From positions 1,302,001 to 1,366,000 of the forward strand of contig OY762959.1 in NCBI GenBank assembly GCA_963667205.1: a DNA stretch of 64,000 bases, written 5' to 3'. Both the position numbers and the translations under genes were made by a program. Positions 1-8,761 of this stretch are shown here, one piece after another. A model generated the notes under the pieces. It made no database searches. It had not been told where the DNA came from and saw only the letters and a list, made by a program, of their open reading frames with translations. Positions within the stretch are counted from its first letter, which is position 1, and every line of letters starts with the position of its first letter. The stretch comes from CF-162 sp963667205. Its GTDB lineage: Bacteria; Chloroflexota; Dehalococcoidia; SM23-28-2; RBG-16-64-32.

Positions 1-377
1 CCGGCCCGTCGTATGGGGCCAGTGTGTATGCCCCTTATACCTATGTCCTGAAACGTCGACAGCAGATCCGGGTCTCCCAGAGTCTGCACGACACTCTGGT
101 TCTTGTGACCGATCGTCGCCGCCGCATAGCTCGTGAACCAGACGGGCGCATCCGTAACGAAATCCCTGGACCGGGGATGGCCGTAGGCATTGCGCCACTG
201 TCGGGAGCTGCCCGCTATCAGAGCGCTCAGTTGTACAGCCTGATAGCGCATGGAACGGGATTCCAGCCACTGAATATAGTCTTCGCTGGGCTCGCCGGGC
301 CGCTGTCCCGAACGTGCCTGCTCAGACCCTCCAGCTGTGCCGGACAAGCCTGCCGCCTTGTTATCAGAAGCGTCCAT
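1..377 (-). CDS. Putative GH13-like glycosidase, N-terminal part (runs off left edge)
   Basis: An open frame reads leftward from an ATG at 377 without a stop to the window edge, about 125 codons. A good ribosome-binding site (GGAGGTGAG) lies just upstream. The visible protein has a polar start, then a segment with WFTSYAAATIG and the motif GIRGIHTGPIRRAG. I associate that motif with N-termini of trehalose-synthase or alpha-amylase-like proteins, from memory and without a search. The neighbouring GH15 remnant and SDR fit a carbohydrate block. The coding call is firm; the family is tentative. Confidence 0.55.
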   Translation of the reverse strand, partial: MDASDNKAAGLSGTAGGSEQARSGQRPGEPSEDYIQWLESRSMRYQAVQLSALIAGSSRQWRNAYGHPRSRDFVTDAPVWFTSYAAATIGHKNQSVVQTLGDPDLLSTFQDIGIRGIHTGPIRRA

Positions 378-620
378 CACTCACCTCCAGTGTTGCTGTC
401 ACATCGCCGCGCTCGTCGGGGTCAGCGATCGCGCCGACATGATACGACAGCGCGGCCGATCACCAGCGTACGGACACGGCGCTTCGCCGTCTGCCGGTAC
501 CATCGGAAAGGCCCACCCGGGTTCCGGACACGGTGCCTGAGAGGCATGCTACGATACCCACTCGGTAAGGTCGGTGCATTGCCGCAGCAGGCTTCTTGGA
601 GTACCGAAGGAGGGTGAGCA

Positions 621-702
621 GTGACAACTGCTGCAAAGTTCTGCCCTCACTGTGGCCAATCGCTGGCCGCCAGAGCGAAGCTCCACGCCAAGATAGCGAT
701 CC
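621..702 (+). pseudogene. Zinc-ribbon N-terminal fragment
   Basis: After a strong ribosome-binding site (AAGGAGGGTGAG), a GTG at 621 opens a frame starting MTTAAKFCPHCGQSLAAR, a CxxC zinc-ribbon half-motif such as is found at the start of cyclase or response proteins. After about 25 codons the frame enters the antisense of the GH15 remnant, so the gene is cut at a junction near 702. It is a stub left by a rearrangement. Confidence 0.45.
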
Positions 703-1047
703 TGCCTTCACTTGGCGGACGATGTCGTGGCTCATCTCATCCCGTTCCTGGCCTGCTATCGGCATGAAGTCGACGCATTCGCCAACACCGTCCGGGCTGA
801 GGAATCGGGTGACCAGGACGTTGGTCTCCGGGACGTACATCTGCTTTACGGTCGGAGGATCGACTGGGGCGATCCTGAAGTATCCGCCCTTCCTGGAATC
901 CAGGATCGCTGCAAACACGCTCGGCGAGTCGAAATGAGGGAGACAGCGCCAATCGATCGACCCGTCCATGCTGACCAGTGCTACCGTGTGAAGATCGCCT
1001 ATGATCTCATAGTCCTCTATGGGCCTGTATCCGCGAGGTTCACTCAT
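703..1047 (-). pseudogene. GH15 (glucoamylase/trehalase family) N-terminal remnant
   Basis: From the ATG at 1047 (GGGAGGG site upstream) the product reads MSEPRGYRPIEDYEIIGDLH, then DGSIDW and FDSPSVFAAILD, the typical N-terminal super-sandwich domain of bacterial GH15 proteins. Similarity stops near codon 115 at position ~703, where the sequence becomes the antisense of a zinc-ribbon fragment. GH15 enzymes have about 600 residues, so the catalytic domain is missing. It starts directly after the SDR stop codon, which indicates a former operon. Confidence 0.7.
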
Positions 1048-1049
1048 CA

Positions 1050-1895
1050 CTACCCTCCCGTCTCGAACCCTGGGTAGAGCGTCATCCCACCGTCGACGAA
1101 CAGAGTGATCCCGTGAACGTAGTCGGAATCATCCGACGCCAGCCAGACCGCCGCCCTGCCGACATCTTCCGGCAGGCCGATCCGGTTGTAAGGTATGAGC
1201 CTGAGTAGAGCGTTCAGAGCCTCAGGAGTGCTCCATGCCTCCGTGTTGATCGGCGTCTGGATAGCGCCGGGAGCGATGCTATTGACGCGGATGCGATAGG
1301 GAGCCACCTCCTGGGCGATGCTCTTGGTCATCATCATCACACCGCCCTTGGACGCAGCGTAGTTAACGTGACCTGCCCAGGGGATCACCTCGTGTACCGA
1401 ACTCATGGAGATGATCTTGCCCGCGGCAGCAGACACTTCAGGGACGACGCCGCGGCGCTTGAACTCTCGCACAGCTTCGCGGGCGCAGAGGAACTGACCC
1501 GTCAGATTAACGTCGAGCACGGAGCGCCAGTCGTCGAGCGTCATCTCGTCGAATGGGGCATCCCTCTGCAGGCCGGCGTTGTTAACCAGGATGTCCACGG
1601 TTCCGAACTCGTCGATCATCCGCTTAAACATCCCCTCGACTTGGTCTTCCTGGCTCACGTCCGCCTGGTGGGCGATCGCCCTTCGCCCCAACGCCTCAAT
1701 CTCGCTGACGACCTCCTCCGCGGCATCGGGCCTTCGTGCGAAGTTCACAACGACGTCCGCGCCAGCCTGCGCCAGGGCGATCGCTACCGCCCTCCCAATG
1801 CCAGAGTTGGCGCCGGTGACGAGAGCCTTCTGCCCGACGAGATCGTCGCGAATCTCGTACGTCGGCGTTACCGGTTCGGGGTAGTGTGTGACCAT
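1050..1895 (-). CDS. SDR-family oxidoreductase, glucose 1-dehydrogenase-like
   Basis: A classical short-chain dehydrogenase of 281 residues. Visible motifs are the cofactor-binding TGANSGIG, NNAG, a catalytic Ser region (IISMSSVHE) and the YAASK active-site motif, followed by PGAIQTP. An N-terminal extension (MVTHYPEPVTP) is common in glucose 1-dehydrogenase-like SDRs encoded beside GH15 genes. The start at 1895 is chosen because GGAGG lies 7 bases upstream; the frame stays open to a start at 1928. It is probably NAD(P)-dependent on a sugar or polyol; the substrate is inferred. Confidence 0.85.
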   Translation of the reverse strand: MVTHYPEPVTPTYEIRDDLVGQKALVTGANSGIGRAVAIALAQAGADVVVNFARRPDAAEEVVSEIEALGRRAIAHQADVSQEDQVEGMFKRMIDEFGTVDILVNNAGLQRDAPFDEMTLDDWRSVLDVNLTGQFLCAREAVREFKRRGVVPEVSAAAGKIISMSSVHEVIPWAGHVNYAASKGGVMMMTKSIAQEVAPYRIRVNSIAPGAIQTPINTEAWSTPEALNALLRLIPYNRIGLPEDVGRAAVWLASDDSDYVHGITLFVDGGMTLYPGFETGG

Positions 1896-1951
1896 TCCGT
1901 TCCCTCCGTTACTCTTTCGGTTGCTCATCGATGCGAGTCACCAGACTCGTA

Positions 1952-2668
1952 CTATGTCCTCGGTTCCAAGATGGAACCAACCTCGAATCCGAGATTTGGT
2001 TGCGCGTAGAGTTCTGGCGTAACGCCAATATCGGCGAGGTAGAGCTCTCCTACGCGTGTCCTGGCCTCCGGTGTGTCAAGGCCATGCTTCGGCAGGGCGA
2101 GTGTCATGGTCGCCGTTGCTTTGATCGACGGATCGTACACGGTGCCGGTAGCGGTGTCTATTCTGCTGGGCACGTCCAAGGCGAGGACAGGCGCGGCGTG
2201 CGTATTCGCGGCGCGGATCAGACTCGCTGCGGGGCCGGTCGGCGCACCTCTGAGGCTGTAGCCGATGACCGCGTCGACGATGACGTCCGCATTCTCAAGC
2301 TCCGTTTCTTCACCGGCGACGTCCACCTCAACCTCCATGTTCTGGAGCACAGTCATCTGGTAACGAGGCACTTTGGCGAAACGTTCCGCAGCCGCCGTCG
2401 CCAAGACGTGGACAGTAGCTCCCCAGTTGTGCAGGCGCCTCGCGTACACCGAGCCGCCGCCGCCGTTGCCGCCAGAGCCGGCGAGAACGAGAACCCTGCG
2501 GCCTCTCGCATCGCCGTCAAGGAAGCGCTTGCGGGCCAGATGCGCGAGGTTGCGACCAGCATTCTCCATCATCTGGATGAGAAGGATGTGCTAGTCCTCG
2601 ATCATTGCGCGGTCAACCTCACGCATCTGGTCCGTGCTAAGAAACGGGATCTTCGGATCTGCACTCAT
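1952..2668 (-). pseudogene. nnrE: NAD(P)H-hydrate epimerase (YjeF N-terminal domain), nonsense-interrupted
   Basis: The frame encodes a YjeF_N domain that would repair hydrated NAD(P)H: TDQMREVDRAMIED near the start, MMENAGRNLA, GSGGNGGGGSVYARRL and DAVIGYSLRG. A TAG stop at 2591-2593 interrupts the frame after 25 codons, where homologs as I recall them carry Tyr (a TAC/TAT to TAG change). Downstream reading could restart at the ATG at 2572, but that product lacks the first helix. An in-frame ATG at 2713 is an alternative start. The C-terminal ADP/ATP-dependent dehydratase domain is absent, as in stand-alone epimerases. Confidence 0.7.
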
Positions 2669-2909
2669 CGAGCCGTCCCACTTGGCGCGCGCGGCGGCGC
2701 TGAAAGTGCTCATGTGGTCATTGGCGAACTCTGCGAACGTCCGCGCCTAGCTTAGGCTCAACGATGATGCAGTGCGGGCGACCTAGGGATACACCCTCTT
2801 CCTCAGCGATTGTTGACGGTGGCCTCCTTCGCGCCGTAGTGTCTGGCGCAGGCTGATGCGTTCAGGAGCTGCGGCGTAGTGTCATTAGGCCTCAGTGGAG
2901 ATCTGCCAC

Positions 2910-3889
2910 ATGGGTCACGACATGTCGAAGATGGGATCGCCGGCAGCGGGCGATGACGGCCAGTATCGGCGCGCGCTTGTCATCTCCGCGATCCTGACCG
3001 GCGTCTACTTCGAGGTGGAGCTAACGGCGGCGTTGATCATCGGCTCGGTGGCGGTTCTATCGGACGCTTTCCACACGTTCTCCGCCGTAGCGGGGGTCGG
3101 CATCGCCATCGTCGCGGGGCTGTACGCCGCCCGCCCGCCGACGCCGGAGCGAACGTTCAGCTTCATCCGCGCCGAAATCCTCGGCGCCCTCGCCAACGGC
3201 TTCTTCCTCCTGGGGATGGCCGTGTTCGTGATGGTCATGGGCGTGATGAGGCTCGACAATCCCAAAGACCTCTCGACGACGCCGATGTTCTGATCGCCGG
3301 CGGCGGCCTTGTCACTGAGGTCATCTCGCTGACGCTTTTTTACGAGGGGCAGAAGCGAAACCTGAACCTGAACGGCGCTTACTGGCACGTCGTGCAGACG
3401 TTCGTCGGCAGCCTCATCATCATCGTCGCGGCGCTGGTCATCGACTTCACCGAATTCCCGGAGATCGACCCGATCCTTGGCATTGGTTTCGGACTCTTCC
3501 TGCTGTGGGCGTCATTCGGCATCATCAAGGAGTCGATCGACATCTTCCTGGAGGCGGCGCCGCGAGGCACGGACCTGCTCGCCGTCAAGCGAGACATCGA
3601 CGAGCTTCCGGGCGTCGTCGGGGCGCATCACATGCACGCCTGGAGCATCGCCTCCGGCCGCAAGGTCTTCTCGGCGCACGTGCTGCAGAGTGGCAAGGCG
3701 GATCCGGATCATCTGCTCGACTGGATTACGGAGCTGCTGAAGGAGAAGTACGGGTTTTACTTCTCGACGGTGCAGATCGAATCGTCGCAGGAGGGTGAAG
3801 AAGGAGCCGATGAGATCGAGTTCCTGCGGCACAAGAAGTTCGCCTCAGGAGGCGGAAGTTCCAGCACCCCACCGGAGATGCATCACTGA
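2910..3889 (+). pseudogene. Cation diffusion facilitator (CDF) transporter, frameshifted
   Basis: A CDF metal/proton antiporter is split in two frames. The first part (to 3293) has several membrane segments and LSDAFHTFSAV, the CDF metal-site region. It stops at TGA 3291. The same protein continues one frame over from about 3290 with IAGGGLVTEVISL, more membrane segments and a cytoplasmic C-terminal domain (HHMHAWSIASG). Restoring one base near 3290 joins both parts into about 326 residues, normal for the family. GTG 2895 is an alternative start. It is a recent frameshift or a sequence error. Confidence 0.8.
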
Positions 3890-3930
3890 ACCGCGAGCGG
3901 GCTGCGGGCGCGGAGCTGTCGCAGGATCAG

Positions 3931-3996
3931 CTGTGGGGTGCCAAAATGTCATCCGTATCTGGAAGGGTTGACGTCGTGACCTAGTTGGGGCAGCGT
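3931..3996 (+). mobile_element. Solo left end of the 6034-7209 IS family
   Basis: About 66 bp starting CTGTGGGGTGCCAAAATGTC match the left terminus of the IS at 6034 almost base for base, with one inserted base and few mismatches. Homology ends near 3996 in the middle of the IS leader. No transposase sequence follows, so this is a relic of an earlier insertion or recombination. Confidence 0.8.
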
Positions 3997-4056
3997 AGAC
4001 TTATGCATTCGTGGCGCAAGTCGGCGATTAACGACGAGGGTCCGTTGCTGTGTGGC

Positions 4057-4200
4057 TTAGGAAGACTTACCGATGCGGGTGATCTTGGTGCCACAGACAG
4101 GGCATGTGCCCTGTGTCGCGGGGCGGCCGTTCTTGAATGTGACCGATACCGAGTTCTGAATTTCGCGCTTGGTCCGGCACTTGAGACAATAGCCTTCCAT
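4057..4200 (-). CDS. DUF5679 small zinc-ribbon protein
   Basis: A 47-residue protein starting MEGYCLKCRTKREI, with NGRPATQGTCPVCGTK and the end RIGKSS. Two CxxC pairs form a single zinc ribbon. The sequence and length match the DUF5679 family, often seen in Chloroflexota and Actinobacteria; its function is unknown. A very good ribosome-binding site (AAGGAGG) sits 5 bases before the ATG. It has its own promoter region, divergent from the peroxiredoxin. Confidence 0.85.
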   Translation of the reverse strand: MEGYCLKCRTKREIQNSVSVTFKNGRPATQGTCPVCGTKITRIGKSS

Positions 4201-4593
4201 TGCTCCTCCTTGCCCCTGGCGGGGTGCGTTTAGGCCTGTCCGATGCGCACAACTATAGCGTTCCCATAACGCAAGTCAACACGTGCCGGAAGCCTGAATT
4301 CGTGACGCTCAGATTTCCAGTCCGGAGCCTCGCTCCTGGCCGAGCGGCCGGAAACACGTTGCTCAAGCGGTGTTGGCGTCCGATAGACCACGCGCGTTCA
4401 GGACTCCCTCAAGAGCTGGAGGAAGGACTTGGAAGAATCGTAGTCGCCGGCGTGGCGATTGCCTCTAGCGCCGGGGCCCCGGCGGCTCCACCAGAGGCGG
4501 ACTTGACTTCTGTAGTAATATTGCGGCGCCAGTTCGTGTCCGCCCGAGATTCGAATTGGTTCATAGAGACGCCCCGTTGCAAGGAGGTAACTA
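4201..4593. other. Intergenic region between DUF5679 and peroxiredoxin
   Basis: These 393 bases hold the divergent control regions of the DUF5679 gene and the peroxiredoxin. Open frames exist on both strands, but none has a recognisable domain or a convincing ribosome-binding site. The only clear signal is the AAGGAGG site before 4594. I see no RNA gene. Confidence 0.4.
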
Positions 4594-5229
4594 GTGGCAA
4601 TACGACTAGGCGACAAGGCCCCTGACTTCACCCAGGAGTCAACCGAAGGCAAGATCAACTTCCACGACTGGATCGGCGATAGCTGGGCCGTCCTATTCTC
4701 CCATCCCGCTGACTTCACCCCGGTCTGCACGACCGAATTGGGACAGGTCGCGCATCTCAAAGCGGAGTTCGACAAGCGTAACGTTAAGGTGATCGCGCTC
4801 AGCGTGGACCCCGTCGAGTCGCACAAGGCGTGGGCGAGCGACATCGAAGAGACTCAGGGTGCGGCGCTCAACTTCCCCCTCATAGCGGACGCAGACCGCA
4901 CGGTGGCGGAGCTCTACGACATGATTCACCCGAACGCCGAAGCGACGGCGACCGTACGCTCGGTGTTCATCATCGATCCGAAGAAGACGGTGCGTCTGAT
5001 GCTGACTTATCCGGCACCGACCGGGCGTGACTTCGGCGAAATCTTGCGCGTCATCGACTCGTTGCAGCTCACGGAGTACGAGAGGGTGGCGACCCCCGCG
5101 AACTGGAAGGATGGTGACGAGGTTGTCATCCTGCCCTCCATCTCCAACGAAGAGGCCGACAAGCTATTCCCGAAGGGCTACAAGGAGCTGAAGCCGTACC
5201 TGCGCATGACGCCTCAACCCAACAAGTAG
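4594..5229 (+). CDS. 1-Cys peroxiredoxin (Prx6 class)
   Basis: A 211-residue thiol peroxidase that reduces hydrogen and alkyl peroxides in the cytoplasm. The peroxidatic Cys45 lies in DFTPVCTTEL. The long C-terminal dimerisation part with TPANWKDGDEVVILPS is characteristic of the Prx6/1-Cys group. The GTG start has AAGGAGG 6 bases upstream. It is followed at 70 bp by a carbonic anhydrase in the same direction, probably co-transcribed, with a strong hairpin between them. Confidence 0.95.
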   Translation: MAIRLGDKAPDFTQESTEGKINFHDWIGDSWAVLFSHPADFTPVCTTELGQVAHLKAEFDKRNVKVIALSVDPVESHKAWASDIEETQGAALNFPLIADADRTVAELYDMIHPNAEATATVRSVFIIDPKKTVRLMLTYPAPTGRDFGEILRVIDSLQLTEYERVATPANWKDGDEVVILPSISNEEADKLFPKGYKELKPYLRMTPQPNK

Positions 5230-5239
5230 CCCAGCAGCA

Positions 5240-5276
5240 GGCAGGCCATACGGAGACGCTCCGTCACCGGCCTGCC
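5240..5276 (+). terminator. Long hairpin between peroxiredoxin and carbonic anhydrase
   Basis: The arms GGCAGGCC (5240-5247) and GGCCTGCC (5269-5276) pair over 8 bases, and ACGGAG (5250-5255) pairs with CTCCGT (5259-5264) around a 3-base loop. No T-tract follows, so it may be a weak terminator, an mRNA-stability element or a processing site rather than a classical terminator. Confidence 0.5.
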
Positions 5277-5298
5277 CGCCGTAGAGAGGAACGCCGAG

Positions 5299-5793
5299 AT
5301 GCCAGTCCTGCCCGAACTGCTAGCCGCTAACGAGCGGTATGCCGCCGCCTTTACAAAGGGCGACCTGCCGATGCCCCCCGGACGCCAAGTCTCCGTCCTG
5401 GTGTGCATGGACGCCCGCCTTCACCCTGAGAAGTTCCTCGGCCTGGAGGAGGGCGACGCGCATGTCATCCGGAACGCTGGCGGCCGCGCCAGCGACGACG
5501 CTCTACGGTCGCTCATCATCTCGTACAAACTGCTCGGGACGCGCGAGATCGTCGTGATCCACCACACGGACTGCGGCATGCTGACGTTCAAGAATGAGCA
5601 GCTGCGGGATATGCTGCGCAACGACCTGAACGCCGACGCCTCGGGGATAGACTTCCTGCCCTTCTCGGATCTGGACGAAAGCGTGCGGGAGGATGTGCAG
5701 ACGATCCGCTCGTCGCCGCTGATACCGGACGACATCTCGGTCAGCGGGTTCGTATTCGACGTGAAGACGGGCCGTCTGCGCGACGTGGGCTAA
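5299..5793 (+). CDS. Beta-class carbonic anhydrase
   Basis: A compact 164-residue enzyme interconverting CO2 and bicarbonate. The zinc ligands are visible: Cys36 in VCMDAR, with Asp38 and Arg40 forming the gate pair, then His89 and Cys92 in HHTDCGM. The length fits the small clade of prokaryotic beta-carbonic anhydrases. An AGAGAGG-type site precedes the ATG. It follows the peroxiredoxin and may share its promoter. Confidence 0.93.
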   Translation: MPVLPELLAANERYAAAFTKGDLPMPPGRQVSVLVCMDARLHPEKFLGLEEGDAHVIRNAGGRASDDALRSLIISYKLLGTREIVVIHHTDCGMLTFKNEQLRDMLRNDLNADASGIDFLPFSDLDESVREDVQTIRSSPLIPDDISVSGFVFDVKTGRLRDVG

Positions 5794-5800
5794 GGGCCGT

Positions 5801-5815
5801 CCCGCCTCCTGCGGG
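5801..5815 (+). terminator. Short hairpin after carbonic anhydrase
   Basis: CCCGC (5801-5805) pairs with GCGGG (5811-5815) around a 5-base loop, directly after the carbonic anhydrase stop. There is no T-run, so this is only a weak candidate for a termination hairpin. Confidence 0.3.
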
Positions 5816-5862
5816 CGCAACTTCACTTCGCCGAGTGAGCCTGAGAAAAAGACGATCGTAGA

Positions 5863-6033
5863 ATGATAATCGCGAACGTGCGAGTTCAGCTGGAGCGTGA
5901 GCTCGGCTACAAGCTTGAGGAGAAGACCTGGCGCTTTCTGATTGAGAAGTTCCATGTGTCAGACCATCTCTATCACGGCTTGAGTCTCTCGGCGCTGGCG
6001 GACCGCGCGCGAGAGATCAAGCTTCGCGAGTAG
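5863..6033 (+). CDS. Small hypothetical protein (56 aa)
   Basis: An ATG at 5863 opens a 56-residue frame, MIIANVRVQLERELGYKLEE onward, that is rich in charged residues and likely helical. Its stop codon (TAG) is the last triplet before the left terminus of the IS at 6034. The gene may therefore have lost its original 3' end. I do not recognise a family. It lies 69 bp downstream of the carbonic anhydrase. Confidence 0.4.
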   Translation: MIIANVRVQLERELGYKLEEKTWRFLIEKFHVSDHLYHGLSLSALADRAREIKLRE

Positions 6034-7209
6034 CTATGGGGTGCCAAAATGTCATCCGTATCTGGAGGGTTGACGTCGTGAGCTAGTTGGGAGCAGCGTT
6101 GGGCCATTGCACCCTAGTGGAGGCCCCGCCTTGGTCACCTATCTGTCGCTCGTCTGCTCCGCCCTGCGCGCAGCTCTGAGTTCCCGACAACATCTCGTCC
6201 TTGAGAATCTTGCCCTCCGCCAGCAACTCGCCGTCCTTTCCCCGCCAATCGCGTCGACCCAGGCTTGACCCCTCTGACCGCCTCTTCTGGTCATTTCTCT
6301 CTCAGCCGTGGTCGCGCTGGCAGTCGGCGGTCGTGTTTGTTCAGCCTGAGACCGTCATCCGCTGGCAACGCACTGCCTGGCAACGGTACTGGACCTGGAA
6401 GAGCAGGCGTTCTGCGACTCCCGGCCGATCACGTGTCCCGAAGGAGGTCCGCGAGCTCATCCGAAGACTGGCTCGCGAGAATCCCCGTTGGGGCAGCGTC
6501 CGCGTCCTGGGCGAGCTCCGCAAGCTGGGCTATGACATCAGCTCTCGAACCGTGCGGCGCTACCGCCGATCAAGATGGCACGGCCCGCCTTCTCAGTCGT
6601 GGCGAACCTTTCTCAAGAACCACGCGCCCCATATCTGGGCGGCTGACTTCTTCACGGTTCAGACGCTGACCCTGAAGACTCTGTACGTGTTCCTTTTCAT
6701 ATCCCATGGCCAGCGCCAGCTAATCCATCTGAACGTGACTCCCCACCCCTCGGCAGAGTGGGTCTGGCGACAGCTGATTGAGGCCACACCCTGGGGCCAG
6801 CAACCGAAGTTCCTTATAAGGGATCGCGACTGTTGCTATGGTGGGAGCTTCAATTCAAGAGCAGCTCGGCTGGGCATCGAGGCCATACTCACCCCGGTCC
6901 GGGCCCCCAAGGCGAACGCCATCGCCGAACGCGTGATAGGCACACTCCGCAGAGAGTGCCTGGATCACCTGATCATCATCAACGAGAGGCACCTCCGCGC
7001 AGTGCTGCGGGAGTACGAGGCCTACTACAACAACGGGCGACCTCATCGCACTCTGGATCTCGAGACTCCCCAGGTCCGCCTCCTCGGGCTAGTCCGCTGC
7101 TGGTCGGGCAGATCGTGGCCTGGCCGGTACTGGGCGGCCTGCACCACGAGTACGAGTGGCTGGCTGCGTGACCTGTTGCAGATACGGATGACGTTTTGCC
7201 CCCCTACAG
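6034..7209 (+). mobile_element. Insertion sequence with rve/IS3-like transposase, decayed
   Basis: An element of about 1176 bp bounded by imperfect inverted repeats of about 31 bp: left end CTATGGGGTGCCAAAATGTC at 6034, and the complement of the right end at 7209 reads CTGTAGGGGGGCAAAACGTC. Both continue with ATCCGTATCTG. Related ends occur at 3931 and 41489, so the family was active in this genome. I see no clear target-site duplication. The transposase inside is broken. Confidence 0.85.
6117..7171 (+). pseudogene. Transposase (integrase core, IS3/rve type), multiple frameshifts
   Basis: The product can be followed through three frames. The N-terminus starts at GTG 6117 and loses frame near 6125 compared with the relic at 41139-41489. 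It shifts again near 6242, then runs intact through the HTH region (RELIRRLARENPRWGSVRV) and the DDE core: WAADFF, IRDRD, and E in NAIAERVIGTLRREC. A third shift near 7075 moves the true C-terminus (VLGGLHHEYEWLAA) into another frame ending at 7171. With three lesions it cannot make an active enzyme. Confidence 0.8.
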
Positions 7210-7337
7210 GTGGTGAGATGCGCAGATTCAGCGCAGTCCGTACCTGTCATCGCCCGGGGAATAGCACTAAACCCGCGCAGTAATGGTGTGTCGCCTAAGC
7301 ATGACGCCGACACCGGTTAGCGCCACGATGCCGGCCA

Positions 7338-7496
7338 GAAACGGCGGAACCCTCTCTCGTCGGCCAGCGACGAGTCCGGCTCGTAGACACCGCCGTAGAT
7401 GCAGCGGCCCATGTGCTCGATGAATTAACCGTAGATGCGAGGACTGATGCGCCCCCTGACCTCATCTCCCCGGACACGAACCCTGACTCGGCTCAT
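7338..7496 (-). pseudogene. GH51 alpha-L-arabinofuranosidase N-terminal stub
   Basis: The ATG at 7496 overlaps the SPFH stop by 4 bases (ATGA). The frame reads RGRISPRIYG, a stop (TAA 7425-7427) where arabinofuranosidases have His, then FIEHMGRCIYGG and YEPDSSLADERGFRR. This is the conserved N-terminal strand of GH51 arabinofuranosidases. Everything after about residue 53 is gone. Nonsense plus truncation make it dead; its neighbour on the truncated side is the IS. Confidence 0.75.
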
Positions 7497-8581
7497 GGCT
7501 CACTCTGCGGGCTCAGCAACGTGGCCGGGTCGATTATGATGCCCTCGCCCGACGGGATGAGGGCTATCTGAATGTTGTCAGACAGCTTCTGAACCGCCTC
7601 CCACTGGACGAGGAGCGGGTTAATGGATTCCGTGATGAGCCGGTTGGCTTCGGCCTTTCCTTCAGCCTCAACAACCAGAGCGCCCGCCACGCCCGCGGAT
7701 TCCGCGATCACTGCCAGAGCCTCGTTCTCGGCCTTCTTGATCAGCTCTTCAGCGCGGGCGGCTTCCTGCGTCGCGATCTGCTTGCTGTCGATCGACTGCT
7801 GGAACGCTTCGCTGAAGCTGATGTTCTCGATGAGCAGAGCTACCACGTCGATGCTGAACTGGTCGAGCTCGGCGTCCAGACGCTCCTCGACCTCCGCCTT
7901 GATCTCGTCCCTCGCTGGCGCGATGTCGACCGTCCGGTACTGAACCGTCACGTCCTTAAACGCCTGCGACACACGCTGCGGGATGAGCTGGTTCACGTAG
8001 TCTCTACCCACCGTGCGGTACAGGATCTGAACGTCCCGCGGACTCACTTGAATGTCGAGCCTCGCGTTGATGAACACGTCCTGCGTCTCGATCGAGAACG
8101 AGTCCAGGCCGCTGCCGAGCACTGTCACGTCTTTAGCCACGTCGCTGGGATTGTTGGTGAACGCGAAGCTCCGTACCTGAACGGTCGCGTTCGTCACGTC
8201 CCGCCAGGGAGCGACCCACTGCGGACCGTCACCGGTCTGCCCCACGATGCCACCGAACTCGTACACCACGCCGACGTGACCCGCCGGAACCTGATGGAAG
8301 CTGATGGCGAACGTCACGATCGCCCACAGGATGGCGAGCGCTATCGGGCCGCCGAAGCCGATGACCTTGGCGATTAGGTTCTTGTCGTTCGCGAGGTCCT
8401 CGAGGCGATCACGATCACCCTTTCGCTTCGCGCTGAGATAGTCGTCTTCTTCGGCACTGCCGGGCTGCGACGCCTTGGCCTGCACCTTGTCCCTGTCGGA
8501 CAGCCGCTGGACGAAACCGCCAATGAGGACACACGCCACGACAGCGATCGCGATCAGGATCGTTAGAATTATCCAGAACAT
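7493..8581 (-). CDS. SPFH/Band 7 (stomatin/prohibitin-like) membrane protein
   Basis: A 362-residue protein. Residues 2-24 form one membrane segment (MFWIILTILIAIAVVACVLI), a charged linker follows, then a second segment near residues 75-97. A Band 7 domain (VPAGHVGVVYEFGGIVG ...) and an Ala/Glu-rich coiled region (QEAARAEELIKKAENEALAV) follow, as in prohibitin-type scaffolds that form membrane rings. The start at 8581 is favoured by GACAGGAG upstream over an open extension to 8638. Its stop overlaps the arabinofuranosidase stub. Confidence 0.88.
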   Translation of the reverse strand: MFWIILTILIAIAVVACVLIGGFVQRLSDRDKVQAKASQPGSAEEDDYLSAKRKGDRDRLEDLANDKNLIAKVIGFGGPIALAILWAIVTFAISFHQVPAGHVGVVYEFGGIVGQTGDGPQWVAPWRDVTNATVQVRSFAFTNNPSDVAKDVTVLGSGLDSFSIETQDVFINARLDIQVSPRDVQILYRTVGRDYVNQLIPQRVSQAFKDVTVQYRTVDIAPARDEIKAEVEERLDAELDQFSIDVVALLIENISFSEAFQQSIDSKQIATQEAARAEELIKKAENEALAVIAESAGVAGALVVEAEGKAEANRLITESINPLLVQWEAVQKLSDNIQIALIPSGEGIIIDPATLLSPQSEP

Positions 8582-8761
8582 CTCGTCTCCTGTCTCTAGT
8601 CGTTTCGGTCGGTCCTGTGCATCGCGGAGAACTGCCACCCAAGTCCCGACGGGGTCGCACGGGCACCGGTGCGCCGCTCAAGCAAAAACAGCTTATACCA
8701 CGTGGTGAGCTCGGCCTCGTATCAAACGGCCTGCCGTTCTCTGCAGCGGCCAGGGATAACA

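Noticed and set aside
24..617. A 197-codon plus-strand open frame
   Set aside because: It is antisense to the GH13-like start at 377 and to GH15 debris; its product is Arg/Ser-rich without a domain.
1931..2755. A 274-codon plus-strand open frame
   Set aside because: It is the complement of the YjeF_N gene; low-complexity, Arg-rich product with no domain.
3288..3296. TGA in the CDF transporter as a possible selenocysteine codon
   Set aside because: The protein after the TGA continues in a different frame, so it is a frameshift, not recoding.
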